A stretch of DNA of 64,000 bases, from NCBI GenBank assembly GCA_965262395.1, contig OZ253531.1, forward strand, positions 806,001 to 870,000, given 5' to 3'. Within the stretch, counting starts at the first letter, position 1, and the number at the start of each line of letters is the position of its first letter. The DNA comes from CBDHFF01 sp965262395 (lineage in GTDB: Bacteria > Pseudomonadota > Alphaproteobacteria > Rickettsiales > Anaplasmataceae). The notes beneath the pieces are model-generated. The model saw nothing but the letters and a program-made list of their open reading frames with translations. It did no database searches and was not told the origin of the DNA. Positions 45,085-54,989 of the stretch are shown here, one piece after another. A program made the position numbers and the translations under genes.

Positions 45085-45151
45085 TATCGGCGTACTTTTT
45101 TATTAATGAATAAATATAGGCCAAAGTTAGGTTTTTAATTTATATTATTTT

Positions 45152-45180
45152 GCCTGAGAATAATTATCTTGGGCTTATTT
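45152..45180 (+). terminator. Terminator after hup
   Basis: GCCTGAGA pairs with TCTTGGGC (8 bp, two wobbles) around a 7-base loop, followed by TTATTT. It starts 68 bases after the hup stop. Confidence 0.55.
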
Positions 45181-45370
45181 TGGTATATAATTTGTACTTA
45201 GTCTTGTTTTTTTTAATGACTTTCTATAACTAATTTAGATTTAGTTTATTCGTTGCTTATATTTGTATTAGTGGCTGCTAGGTTGTGTATAAATAAAAAT
45301 TATGTCTATAAAAAATTTATTTTTATGCTTAGCCTTTAAGTATAGTTATTTTATAGTTATTTATATAACA

Positions 45371-45458
45371 TGGTGCCCGAGGGGAGACTTGAACTCCCAA
45401 GATCAAAAAGATCGGCGGATTTTGAATCCGCTGCGTCTACCAATTCCGCCACTCAGGC
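45371..45458 (-). tRNA. tRNA-Leu (anticodon CAA)
   Basis: On the minus strand the class II cloverleaf has acceptor arms GCCTGAG/CTCGGGC (one wobble), anticodon stem GCGGA/TCCGC with loop TTCAAAA (anticodon CAA), a long variable arm (GATCTTTTTGATC stem), T-loop TTCAAGT and an encoded CCA. Confidence 0.95.
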
Positions 45459-45482
45459 TAAATAATATATTACGTATTGTAA

Positions 45483-45569
45483 TGGTGCCTACGGGGAGAC
45501 TTGAACTCCCAAGGTTATTCAACCCACGGATTTTAAGTCCGCTGCGTCTACCAATTCCGCCACACAGGC
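45483..45569 (-). tRNA. tRNA-Leu (anticodon TAA)
   Basis: It is very similar to its neighbour 24 bp away: acceptor arms GCCTGTG/CGTAGGC (one mismatch), anticodon stem GCGGA/TCCGT with loop CTTAAAA (anticodon TAA), a variable arm with GGTTGAATAACC, T-loop TTCAAGT and an encoded CCA. The pair probably arose by duplication followed by anticodon change. Confidence 0.94.
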
Positions 45570-45731
45570 AAGTAAAATATGTTTTAATTTACTTGAAGAT
45601 CTGCTAATTAAGCAATATATATGAATCGATATTGTTAATAAACAATTATTCCTGCCCTCATCCTTAGTATAATTAATTAAGAATGAAAGCAAATAGCAGA
45701 GAAATCCAAGAAATTTTACTCCCATATGTTA

Positions 45732-46349
45732 CTATCTTCTTGAATAATACTCAACAATATTTTTAATATTGGCACTAACACAAGGTACATCAGATGCTTC
45801 AATAGGCATTCCAATAACTTTTACTGAAAAGTTGCTTGCGTCAATTTCTAAGTATGTGGGAGCCCTTCTGGCTTCTTCTATTGCCTTCTGAACCTGAATT
45901 AAGCCTCTAGCTCGCTTTCTGATCGTTACTACATCCCCAGTTTTTAAAACATAACTTCTTACGTTTACTACTTTGTTGTTAACGAATACATGCTGATGGG
46001 ATATGAGTTGCAGTGCAGAAAACACAGTATCAACTAACCCAGCAGCAAATAACACGCTATCTAGCCTCAATCCAAGTTTTGTTAAAAAATTCTTTGCACT
46101 TTCCCCACGTTTCTTATCGGCCATCTTATATGTGCGCTTAAACTGACGTTCTGACATATTAAAAAATGATTTAACCTTTTGTTTACTCATTAATTGTTGT
46201 CCAAACGGAGTAAGCTTCTTATTAATAGATGAAGTGCCATGTTGTCCTGGGGGATAATTCCTTACATTGTAAGCATCTTTGTTGCTACCCCATAGACTAA
46301 TGCCATATCTTCTAGACAATTTTGATTTACTTCTTATAACTTTTGACAT
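45732..46349 (-). CDS. rpsD: 30S ribosomal protein S4
   Basis: S4 nucleates 30S assembly by binding 16S rRNA. The 205-residue protein has the alphaproteobacterial opening (KLSRRYGISLWGS, YPPGQHG). It also has the S4 RNA-binding region (LGLRLDSVLFAAGL and SHQHVFVNNKVVNVRSY), and the closing SANIKNIVEYYSRR. Length is normal. It is a single gene on the minus strand, apart from any ribosomal operon, as is usual in this class. Confidence 0.97.
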   Translation of the reverse strand: MSKVIRSKSKLSRRYGISLWGSNKDAYNVRNYPPGQHGTSSINKKLTPFGQQLMSKQKVKSFFNMSERQFKRTYKMADKKRGESAKNFLTKLGLRLDSVLFAAGLVDTVFSALQLISHQHVFVNNKVVNVRSYVLKTGDVVTIRKRARGLIQVQKAIEEARRAPTYLEIDASNFSVKVIGMPIEASDVPCVSANIKNIVEYYSRR

Positions 46350-46565
46350 AAATTTGCTGCACTATCTACGAAAACAACGATCATCTTACCTGACAAGATT
46401 ACAAACTGTCAAGAGTTTTTTATGTGTATTCATTGTATTAGTGTTTTAGTTTATATCGGGGTGATATTTCAGTGAATTATAATTACTAATTGATAATTTT
46501 CTGATTTTTGTGTATAATTAGAGCGTGACGGTTTAGCTTTATGTTAACTTTTAGGGATTTTTAAC

Positions 46566-47378
46566 ATGCTTTTTTTAGAGTATTTAGAATTTAGTTACTT
46601 AAAATATTATAAAAATAAAAAAAGCTTTTCTGCAGAACAAGTAACGAGATTAGTTAGAAATCAAACTAGATTTTTATACATTACACACTATAAAAACGTT
46701 TTTGTATGTTTAATTAATGCAATAGTGAAGGCTATTTTCATAGTGTCTGCCATAACAGCACTACTTCCTATACTTATGAAATGTAAATTAATTCCTAATA
46801 ACATTAACACTGGAAAACTTTATCTTTCGCTATTACCAGTTTGGTTAGTATTTACGATTTGCTATAATTTTTATAATTTCTTTAGAATAAAATCAAGTGA
46901 CATATCAGATGAAAAATTTATATTAGATGATTTATATCATCATTTACCAAACAGGTTTAAACTTGTGTTATTAAATTTCTGTATTTACTCATTTACGATT
47001 GTTTTTTCTTCTGGAATATACACGGCATTAACAAAATCTAACTTTCTAAAATCGCTTGCTACAATAGGTGGCCTATCCTTAGTAACTTTTGTAGTTTATT
47101 TACTTTTATATTTACCAATCAGCATTAGAGCAATAGTTGATAAAAAGATTTTCATTGATACACTTGGTATTGAACCTACTTTATTGAGTAAGGAAAAAAT
47201 TAATAATTGGTTAGATAAATTAACAGATTTTCCTTTGGCAAATATTATAGATAATTGGGTTTTGAATATATTTTTACCTAGTAAACCACACCAAGAACTG
47301 ACTTTTTTAGAATGTCAGAATCTTATAAATTATGACTCTTTAACAGAAGCTGATGAGAAGATAATGCTAGAGATGTAG
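46566..47378 (+). CDS. Four-helix membrane protein of unknown function
   Basis: The 270-residue protein has four hydrophobic helices in two hairpins (about residues 44-70 and 83-107, then 130-152 and 162-190). They are flanked by lysine-rich ends, and both termini are probably cytoplasmic. There is no signal peptide and no known motif. The helix-hairpin layout resembles the modules in the membrane proteins at 50-57 kb, but I see no shared sequence. It lies upstream of lysK with about 70 bp between. Confidence 0.5.
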   Translation: MLFLEYLEFSYLKYYKNKKSFSAEQVTRLVRNQTRFLYITHYKNVFVCLINAIVKAIFIVSAITALLPILMKCKLIPNNINTGKLYLSLLPVWLVFTICYNFYNFFRIKSSDISDEKFILDDLYHHLPNRFKLVLLNFCIYSFTIVFSSGIYTALTKSNFLKSLATIGGLSLVTFVVYLLLYLPISIRAIVDKKIFIDTLGIEPTLLSKEKINNWLDKLTDFPLANIIDNWVLNIFLPSKPHQELTFLECQNLINYDSLTEADEKIMLEM

Positions 47379-47450
47379 TGGGATATTGACATTATCTAGT
47401 GCTAATGCTATCATCAAAAGTGATTCATTCATATATTAATTGTACTGAAG

Positions 47451-49010
47451 ATGGCTGGGGAGAAGTCGTGGCCTTTCCTGGAGGCAGACAGAATATTTAA
47501 TGCATTAGAAGGTAAAGTTCCAGACAAGGGATATGTTTTGTTTGAAACGGGCTATGGACCTTCTGGGTTGCCTCATATAGGTACGTTCGGTGAAGTTGTT
47601 CGAACAAACATGGTGCGTAGGGCATTTGAAGACAAATATAACATAAAAACAAAGATATTTGTTATTTCAGATGATATGGATGGTATGAGGAAAATTCCTA
47701 GTAATCTTCCTAATCAGGATATGTTAACTGAGCATCTAGATAAGCCACTCACAGCAGTGCAAGACCCATTTGGGGAGTATGCTAGTTTAGGTGCTAATAT
47801 GAATTCTAAGTTATGTAATTTTTTGAATCGATTTGATTTTGATTATGAATTTAAAAGCTCATCTAAATGTTATAAAGATGGAGTATACGATGAAAAGTTG
47901 CTTTTATTATTAAGTAATTATGAGAAAGTTATGGCCATAATGCTGCCTTCTCTGCGAGAAGAGAGACAAAAGAGCTATAGTCCTTTTCTGCCAATTTGTC
48001 CAAGATCTGGTAAAGTATTACAAGTTCCATTAACGAATACTAATTATAAAGAAGGAACCATCACATATATAGATGAAATGACAACAGAGGAGGTTACTGT
48101 TAAAGTAACAGGAGGTGGTTGTAAGCTGCAGTGGAAACCTGATTGGGGCATGAGGTGGTCTGTTTTTGATGTGAATTATGAGATGTATGGTAAGGATTTA
48201 CAGCCTTCTGCTGATTTATCTTCTAAGATATGTCGCGTATTAAAGAGTAGGGTGCCCACTATGATGCGTTATGAATTATTTCTTGATGCTGATTCCACTA
48301 AAATATCTAAGTCAAAAGGCAATGGTTTATCAGTGAATGATTGGTTGAAATATGCAAGCATCGAGAGCCTATCCTTATATATGTATCAAAAACCATCCAC
48401 TGCTAAGCGTTTATGTTTTGATGTGATCCCTAAAGCAATGGATGAATATATTAGTTTTGCTAATAGTTATCACAAGCATGATGATAATAAAGGTTCACTC
48501 AAAGATAATCCTGCCTGGCATATTCATGGCAATAATGTTCCCAGTCCAAATTTGGGTAGTAACCTTAGTTTTAGCTTGTTATTGAATCTCGCCGCTGCTT
48601 GTAACCCGGATAATAAAGATGTGTTGTGGGGGTTTATAAAAAAATATGATTCAGACCTTAATCCTGAGACACACAAATTTATTGATAATATGGTTAGTTT
48701 TGCTGTGCAATACTATTTTAATTTTATAAAACCTATAAAAAAATATAGACGCCCAACTGAAAAGGAAGTTTTGGCATTAAAGTCTTTGTTGGAATCATTA
48801 AAGGGCTTATCTCAAGATGATTCTGCAGAGGATTTACAAAGATGTATTTTTTCTATTGGAAAAGATCACGACTACACTAATCTAAAGGATTGGTTTAAGT
48901 GCTTATATGAAGTTTTATTAGGTCAATCTCAAGGTCCTAGAATGGGTTCATTCATCAAATTATATGGAATAAGTGAAACTAAGAAACTTATTGAGTCATG
49001 TATAGAATGA
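47451..49010 (+). CDS. lysK: Lysyl-tRNA synthetase, class I
   Basis: This is the class I enzyme found in archaea and many alphaproteobacteria, unrelated to the usual class II LysS. The 519 residues show the HIGH-type motif PHIG at 41-44 within GPSGLPHIGTFGEVVRT, and the KMSKS-type motif KISKSKG near residue 284. Length is as expected. The methyltransferase gene starts 7 bp after its stop, suggesting an operon. Confidence 0.97.
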   Translation: MAGEKSWPFLEADRIFNALEGKVPDKGYVLFETGYGPSGLPHIGTFGEVVRTNMVRRAFEDKYNIKTKIFVISDDMDGMRKIPSNLPNQDMLTEHLDKPLTAVQDPFGEYASLGANMNSKLCNFLNRFDFDYEFKSSSKCYKDGVYDEKLLLLLSNYEKVMAIMLPSLREERQKSYSPFLPICPRSGKVLQVPLTNTNYKEGTITYIDEMTTEEVTVKVTGGGCKLQWKPDWGMRWSVFDVNYEMYGKDLQPSADLSSKICRVLKSRVPTMMRYELFLDADSTKISKSKGNGLSVNDWLKYASIESLSLYMYQKPSTAKRLCFDVIPKAMDEYISFANSYHKHDDNKGSLKDNPAWHIHGNNVPSPNLGSNLSFSLLLNLAAACNPDNKDVLWGFIKKYDSDLNPETHKFIDNMVSFAVQYYFNFIKPIKKYRRPTEKEVLALKSLLESLKGLSQDDSAEDLQRCIFSIGKDHDYTNLKDWFKCLYEVLLGQSQGPRMGSFIKLYGISETKKLIESCIE

Positions 49011-49017
49011 TATTTAT

Positions 49018-50037
49018 ATGGAAGGAATAATATTAGATAATATCAAAGATAAGGGCTGCTTAAGCCTGTCTGAGTTCATGAATACTGTCCTTTATCATCC
49101 AGTGCATGGGTATTACATGTCTTGTGATCCATTGGGTGAAAGTGGTGATTTCATTACATCTCCAGAAGTTAGTCAATTATTTGGTGAAGTTATTGGTGTG
49201 TGGTGTATGTATGTATGGGAAAAGATGGGATCTCCTATAGATTTTAATTTAATAGAAATTGGCCCAGGACGTGGTGTTTTGATGAATGATCTTTTGCGAT
49301 CGGTAAAACATAATCAAGCATTTTGTGATGCTGTAAGTCCTATACTTGTTGAGATTAGTGATCATCTTATAGATATACAAAGAAATAAATTATCTGAATC
49401 AGGGTTTAAGATAGTATGGCTTCAAGATATTAATAATCTACCTAATAAACCTACTATAGTCATAGCAAACGAGTTTTTTGATGCCCTTCCTATAGATCAA
49501 TATATAATTAAAAATGGTATAGCCCATGAACGAGTTGTAATAAATAATAATGATCAATTAGAATTTTCTTATTTAGACAAAGCTGTAGATATTGCGGCTC
49601 CGATTGAAAAAGGTATCATTGAAATCTGTCCATTGTTGCCTAATTATATAAATAGTATGGTTGAATTAATAAAACAAAATAAAGGGGCAGCGTTGATTGT
49701 GGATTATGGATATGTTAATCCTATATCTTATAGTACCCTGCAATCAATTAAAGCTCATAAAGTAAATAATATCTTTAATAACCTAGGAACTGCAGATATA
49801 ACAGCATATGTAAACTTTGGCGAAATTATAAATTCATTAATGAGTAAAATGTCTTATATGTTTATGACTCAGGCAGAATTTCTATTAACATTTGGTATTA
49901 AAGAACGATTGAGTACATTATGTAATATATGTAATAATAGTATGAAACGTGATAATCTTATAAATGGTTTTAATTATCTTACGGATTACGATAAAATGGG
50001 AAAATTATTTAAGGTACTACTATTTTCTAGGTATTAA
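49018..50037 (+). CDS. SAM-dependent methyltransferase, NDUFAF7/MidA family
   Basis: The 339-residue protein matches the COG1565 family. It has HPVHGYYMSCDPLGESGDFITSPE near the N-terminus (read in shorter pieces), SAM-binding IEIGPGRGVLMNDL, and then VIANEFFDALPIDQY, a near-invariant motif. In mitochondria NDUFAF7 dimethylates an arginine of complex I subunit NDUFS2 during assembly. A similar role on NuoD here is inferred. It is translationally close to lysK. Confidence 0.9.
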   Translation: MEGIILDNIKDKGCLSLSEFMNTVLYHPVHGYYMSCDPLGESGDFITSPEVSQLFGEVIGVWCMYVWEKMGSPIDFNLIEIGPGRGVLMNDLLRSVKHNQAFCDAVSPILVEISDHLIDIQRNKLSESGFKIVWLQDINNLPNKPTIVIANEFFDALPIDQYIIKNGIAHERVVINNNDQLEFSYLDKAVDIAAPIEKGIIEICPLLPNYINSMVELIKQNKGAALIVDYGYVNPISYSTLQSIKAHKVNNIFNNLGTADITAYVNFGEIINSLMSKMSYMFMTQAEFLLTFGIKERLSTLCNICNNSMKRDNLINGFNYLTDYDKMGKLFKVLLFSRY

Positions 50038-50164
50038 TGCATAAGTGCAATTATATAAAGAATCAGGATCAATATTATAAAAAAATTGATCTGTTTTATT
50101 TATAGGCCAGCGCATTATTTAATATCTGTTCTTTATTCCTATGTTAATAGGCTATTGTATATGT

Positions 50165-52048
50165 TTATTTTACCGGCTCTGAGCCTTGTTCTTTGCTGGG
50201 TTCATTATCGTTGCTTAATATTTCGGTACAATATAAAACATGTATTTGGTCAAATGTTTCTGCATCAAATTTTTGCTCATTTATATTATCATCTTGATTA
50301 TTTGCAATAATCTCTTTTTGCATTGTACTATCTAGATTTTTTATTGCCACGGATAATATGATATAGCTCACAATAGAGGTGACAATGAGTATCAGTTCTA
50401 TTAATACAACAAACGAAAGCATAACAGCTGTTATTATTAAATTTTTTAATAATTCCCGTGATTTAAAAAATGAAAATATCTTAACTTGGACACTGAGTAT
50501 AGTTAAGACGACAACAGATATGATGCCTAATATAATGATAATAGGTAAGCTTATTAAGGGTAATGCTTTTTTATAATTCCTATATTGTTTTATCTTCTTA
50601 TATTCTTCTGTAAGATAAAGTTTATCTGAATTTTCATTCAACAAATCGTCTTTTTTACATTGGATAGATTTATTAAGTTTGTAAGATTGTACTTGTGAAT
50701 TTAAGGCAAGGCTTAAAAATACTACAATACACACAAAAGAGAAGAGAAGAATTATTCCCATGATCGCCAATAAGACAATTTTAAGAATATGAGAGTGATC
50801 CTTTGACTCTATATGGATTATGTCTAATCCTGTCATAAATAAGGCTAATGAGGGCACCTTGAAGATTAAGACGGACCATAATAAAATAGATCCTGCCACT
50901 GTTAAGTATTTGTCACGATTATTATTAGTTTTCTTTAACTTAATTATAGATTCAGTAAGTTCTTTATTGTTTTGATATTTTTTTAAAAGAGAAATTATTG
51001 CGATATCATCAGATTTTGATGATATTATAGATCTTTTAAATGTTTTGATGTGATCAGTAATATCTTCTTTTATCTTTCTATGTTTTTCAATTAAATATAC
51101 TAATGAAAATATAGACGCTAAAATACACGTTACTATTATCGCTGACATTACAATGCACTGTACAATATTTTCTTTGATCTTATTGATTAGTGTTGATTGT
51201 ATTTGAAATATTAGTCCTATTATTGTAGGAACAGCAATTATTAATGATATCGTTATAGTTAATATAAAGTTTTTTCTTTGTGAAAACAGGCTGGATTCGA
51301 GTGCAGTATAAGATTTTACTGTACTTGCAAGCTTATCGTACAGCTCAATGCTACTACCAGAATTTATTTGATCTAAAAATTTTATTCCCTTAGGATCAAC
51401 AAGGTTTTTTCTAATTTCTAATACTTTTTTTTCAATAGCGGTTATTTCGTTTAATTGATCGGTGGAGCTACTCGGATCGCTTGCTATGGTTTCTGTAGTA
51501 GAACTTTCTTGTTTACTAAGATTTTTGTATAAATCAGTAAATAAATTATCATTACAGCATATTAATATTTTATTTTTTAATCTTCTGCTAATTGAAGTAT
51601 CTAATAAGCATAGTGCCTTGGCTTTATAGAACAGTAGTCTGAGTTCCTTCTGATTGCGTAAGTGTAGCTGAAGTTCCTTGTTATTGTATAAAAATATGGG
51701 AGGTAATAAATCATTGAAGTATTTGATAGTAGAATCTTCATCTAATATTTTTTGAAGCATGTATTTGTATATGTATACAGTATATTTTAAAGGATCTAAT
51801 TGCGAACTATGAGTAGAATCGTTCAATGGGTCAATTGTGAGTAAAGAATTAAACTCTTCATTATCTTTTTTTAATAGTGGCATTAACATATTACGCATCA
51901 CATTATGTGCATCGTTTTTTGTTAATAAATTCTCTGATAATTCTTTCAATGAATCATAATCAGCATCTTCTAAAGTTTCTTTAGACCGCAATTTATTAGT
52001 CAATTCATTGTGTTTTTGTTCATATATTTGATCGTCAGTATTTCCCAT
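50165..52048 (-). CDS. Multi-pass membrane protein with long soluble N-terminus, unknown
   Basis: The 627-residue protein has a soluble, charged N-terminal part of about 260 residues and then at least three pairs of membrane helices, near residues 263-330, 385-450 and 500-580. It ends in a polar tail (PSKEQGSEPVK). No motif or family is recognised. It is the first reached of four large minus-strand membrane proteins, all separated by 270-600 bp gaps, so each probably has its own promoter. Confidence 0.6.
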   Translation of the reverse strand: MGNTDDQIYEQKHNELTNKLRSKETLEDADYDSLKELSENLLTKNDAHNVMRNMLMPLLKKDNEEFNSLLTIDPLNDSTHSSQLDPLKYTVYIYKYMLQKILDEDSTIKYFNDLLPPIFLYNNKELQLHLRNQKELRLLFYKAKALCLLDTSISRRLKNKILICCNDNLFTDLYKNLSKQESSTTETIASDPSSSTDQLNEITAIEKKVLEIRKNLVDPKGIKFLDQINSGSSIELYDKLASTVKSYTALESSLFSQRKNFILTITISLIIAVPTIIGLIFQIQSTLINKIKENIVQCIVMSAIIVTCILASIFSLVYLIEKHRKIKEDITDHIKTFKRSIISSKSDDIAIISLLKKYQNNKELTESIIKLKKTNNNRDKYLTVAGSILLWSVLIFKVPSLALFMTGLDIIHIESKDHSHILKIVLLAIMGIILLFSFVCIVVFLSLALNSQVQSYKLNKSIQCKKDDLLNENSDKLYLTEEYKKIKQYRNYKKALPLISLPIIIILGIISVVVLTILSVQVKIFSFFKSRELLKNLIITAVMLSFVVLIELILIVTSIVSYIILSVAIKNLDSTMQKEIIANNQDDNINEQKFDAETFDQIHVLYCTEILSNDNEPSKEQGSEPVK

Positions 52049-52647
52049 TATTTGGACAACGCATATTAATAATATTTATATATTATACTTTATTTGATAA
52101 AAAAAGTCAATTATTAGCAGGAATAATTGAGTTAAGACTCTTATATTACTTCTATTTTTGTATCAAATTATACTACTTAAGTTTGTGTTTTAGGGAATAT
52201 AAAGCAACCTATCTATATTATTTCATTTGTGTTTATTATATCTAAAAATTTGATTTATATATTTTAGTATAGTGGGTGTCATTTATAATGCATACTCTAT
52301 TTTAAAATTTGGTGTCTTTATAAAACTAGGGGTTCTCTTGTGGATAATATCACTTATCTTTTAATGGGATTTACAATTGAATTGATAAATAATTATGTAT
52401 TTGATAGATCAAGATTATGGCAATATTTTATCCTTGGTTAATCTTAATCAATAAGATTAAAGGGCAAGTGATATCTTTAAATAATACATCTTCAGAAGAA
52501 CTATTACTAAATTCAAGAATAATCCTTCTGGTTCATTTTATAATATATAAATGCCTATTGTAATAATAACGATGCGGTATCACTTTACCCACCCAGATAT
52601 TACTGGCTGAATTAGAGGATACCGATCAATCATTTATTGCGTTAATG
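52049..52647. other. Long AT-rich intergenic region
   Basis: These 599 bp lie between two minus-strand membrane protein genes. They contain a 7-bp inverted pair (CGGTATC at 52575, GATACCG at 52618) with a long spacer near the end of the 690-residue gene. I see no coding frame above about 30 codons and no recognisable RNA. Confidence 0.5.
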
Positions 52648-54720
52648 CTAAACTTCAACAGCAGGAGCAGTAGCATCATATTCATTCACTGTCAATTCTG
52701 AATTAGATAACATTTCAACTAGGTGTGCCATGATTTCTGTAGAAATAGACATGTCGTATTCTATCAATTTTAAACCAGTAGGGTCGCATTCAATCTCTTC
52801 CGTACTCGGCATTGGTCGTAGACCATCATTCTTAGTGTAGCCTAGATTACCTGTAATTAAACCTTCAATGCATGCATTTAATACAGCATACATTATAACA
52901 GCACAGAAAAGTGAAAGTGCAAATAACAATGAATATGCTATAATAGCCCCATGGGAAGGCTTTTTAATTTCAATGCCAATATGAGATCTTCCAAGTCTTA
53001 GTGCTTCAAATATAATAAGAGCTGCAAATATTATTACTGGTATAGCAGTGAATACATACGATATTTTTAAGGAGTATACGCATCTATATATTGCAAAAAT
53101 CGTAGGTGCTCCACTCTCAGTTACGTTCCCCGACTGCTGCATAATTACAATGAAGGGTACTAGAGACACAAAAAATGTAATAAACGTAGTGCATACTATA
53201 GCTTGCATAAGCTTCTTTGTTGATCCTGTTGATATAAGTTGCTTGTATCCCTTGACTATAAAATAAATTAATCCACCAATTATTGAGGCGTATGCAGTGT
53301 ATATCAATGTATATGGTATGAAGGCTGCTATTTTTATAGCATAAAGTGTCTTTTTATCTTTGTTATAATCTTTGTGCATTGAATGTATTGCACTAACTAC
53401 TGCAATGGTTAGTGCAATTAATAGTACGGATGATAAAACACCGACCATCACTTTAGAAAACATTCCACCTACATTTTGTTTAAGTTTCATGGCTTCTATG
53501 ATCAAAAATCCTGTAGAAATTATTGATATGAGCATGGATATTGCTATACTACTTTTTGCCATTGCTGGTCTTGAGTAGATCTTTCTAGATAATTTGTGAA
53601 GATCATTAGTGCGGTTAGTTGCTGCTTCAGCAGATTGGGCAGCACCTCCATTTTCTATAACACCTTCTGTATGTGTAACTTTATGACTCAATTTTATTCT
53701 ATGAAATATAGAAACTGTAAGGGCTATGGTCAGAAGAGCTAAAGAACTAGCAAGTAGTAAGATAAATATCTTAGAATTCATTTTTGCAATATTGAATCCT
53801 TCTTTTGTTACTTTATAGCAGAAGTATGCAGCAGTACCAGCAGCAGCGATAGATAAGAGCACTATAGGTATTTGAGCGATTATTACTCCTCTAGTACTAT
53901 TTAATAAATTTGTATCACCTATATAATGCCCAATAGAAACTATCGTGAATATTAGCGCTAAGATTGCAACAGAGGCAGTTATGGCAATTATTAACTTGCT
54001 TTTTATTCCACCATTGCCATTTACAATTTTTATTGTTTCAGCAATAGCTACTCCAGCGGCTATTAATGTTGCTAAAGAAGATGCAGTAGCAGAGGATAGT
54101 GATAATTTATTTGATCTAATAAAATAATTACTTGACACATTATGGTTTTTAGTTATTGCAGATCTCTCTAATAAAACATCAAGCATATAGAACATAGCCA
54201 TTAAGATATAGGAACTAATTGCAAATGCAGTAAATACAATTAATGATATTTTTTCATGTTTTAGTAAGGATTTGAATCCATGTTTACACATTCTACAGTA
54301 TATGTATAAAGCAGCTGCCGTAAACGACAAAGAAATAATGGCAAATGGAGTGGGCAGAAATCTAAAATATGATATCTTTATGCCGTGTATAGTTATATTC
54401 CTTTGATTAAAACCTTTCATCTCTACTGTTGGTGCAGTTTTAGTTTGTCTCGTAGTATTATGACCCATTCTATCCTCCATTTTTGGTTTATCAGTATTGT
54501 TTTCTTTATCTTCTATATGTTTCGTTTGTACATTGTTGTTCTCAATAAGCTTTTTTATATAAGCTATATTACGTTCACACCTGAATCGTATAAATTGATT
54601 ACCTGTACTATAATCAATATTGCCAGCAACGTTTCCTGTCATCCACGACAAATAATTTCCTTGAGTACTTAAAAAAGGATTCATCTTTCTTTTGCTGTAT
54701 AAGGCCAATGAAATCTCCAA
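52648..54720 (-). CDS. Membrane protein with three tandem four-helix modules
   Basis: The 690-residue protein begins with about 110 polar residues and then shows three successive modules of four membrane helices. Each module has a first hairpin ending in a [YC]K..x-GF/GY-type segment (CKHGFKSLL, YKVTKEGFNI, VKGYKQLIS). Each also has a second hairpin whose first helix ends in an E-[AT]-[LIM]-[KR] motif (IAETIKIV, IIEAMKLK, IFEALRLG). The C-terminal ~60 residues are acidic and soluble. No known family is recognised. The module is shared with the next two genes. Gene start is ATG 54720; an internal ATG at residue 13 is possible. Confidence 0.65.
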   Translation of the reverse strand: MEISLALYSKRKMNPFLSTQGNYLSWMTGNVAGNIDYSTGNQFIRFRCERNIAYIKKLIENNNVQTKHIEDKENNTDKPKMEDRMGHNTTRQTKTAPTVEMKGFNQRNITIHGIKISYFRFLPTPFAIISLSFTAAALYIYCRMCKHGFKSLLKHEKISLIVFTAFAISSYILMAMFYMLDVLLERSAITKNHNVSSNYFIRSNKLSLSSATASSLATLIAAGVAIAETIKIVNGNGGIKSKLIIAITASVAILALIFTIVSIGHYIGDTNLLNSTRGVIIAQIPIVLLSIAAAGTAAYFCYKVTKEGFNIAKMNSKIFILLLASSLALLTIALTVSIFHRIKLSHKVTHTEGVIENGGAAQSAEAATNRTNDLHKLSRKIYSRPAMAKSSIAISMLISIISTGFLIIEAMKLKQNVGGMFSKVMVGVLSSVLLIALTIAVVSAIHSMHKDYNKDKKTLYAIKIAAFIPYTLIYTAYASIIGGLIYFIVKGYKQLISTGSTKKLMQAIVCTTFITFFVSLVPFIVIMQQSGNVTESGAPTIFAIYRCVYSLKISYVFTAIPVIIFAALIIFEALRLGRSHIGIEIKKPSHGAIIAYSLLFALSLFCAVIMYAVLNACIEGLITGNLGYTKNDGLRPMPSTEEIECDPTGLKLIEYDMSISTEIMAHLVEMLSNSELTVNEYDATAPAVEV

Positions 54721-54989
54721 TATTAGTACAACATAAACGAAATAAAGTAATATTATTCCAATGTAATATTATTACTCAATAGCATTAGTAGATAAGATTC
54801 ATGATTAATAAGAATACTCATTTTTTTTCCTAACGATATTGTACTATTGTAACACTATTTCCTTCAAACTGCAAGAAGGGGGGAATAATTACTCTTATTA
54901 ATATTTGTTTTTACAGAGTCTATGTTAGGAATGGATTGAGATCCAGGTAGATAAAAGAGCATATATTAAATCAGCCTATTAATTAGGTA

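Noticed and set aside
45302..45725. Short frames on both strands around the tRNA pair, one ending in VAELVDAADLKSVG
   Set aside because: These are translations of the two tRNA-Leu genes, a well-known source of false proteins.
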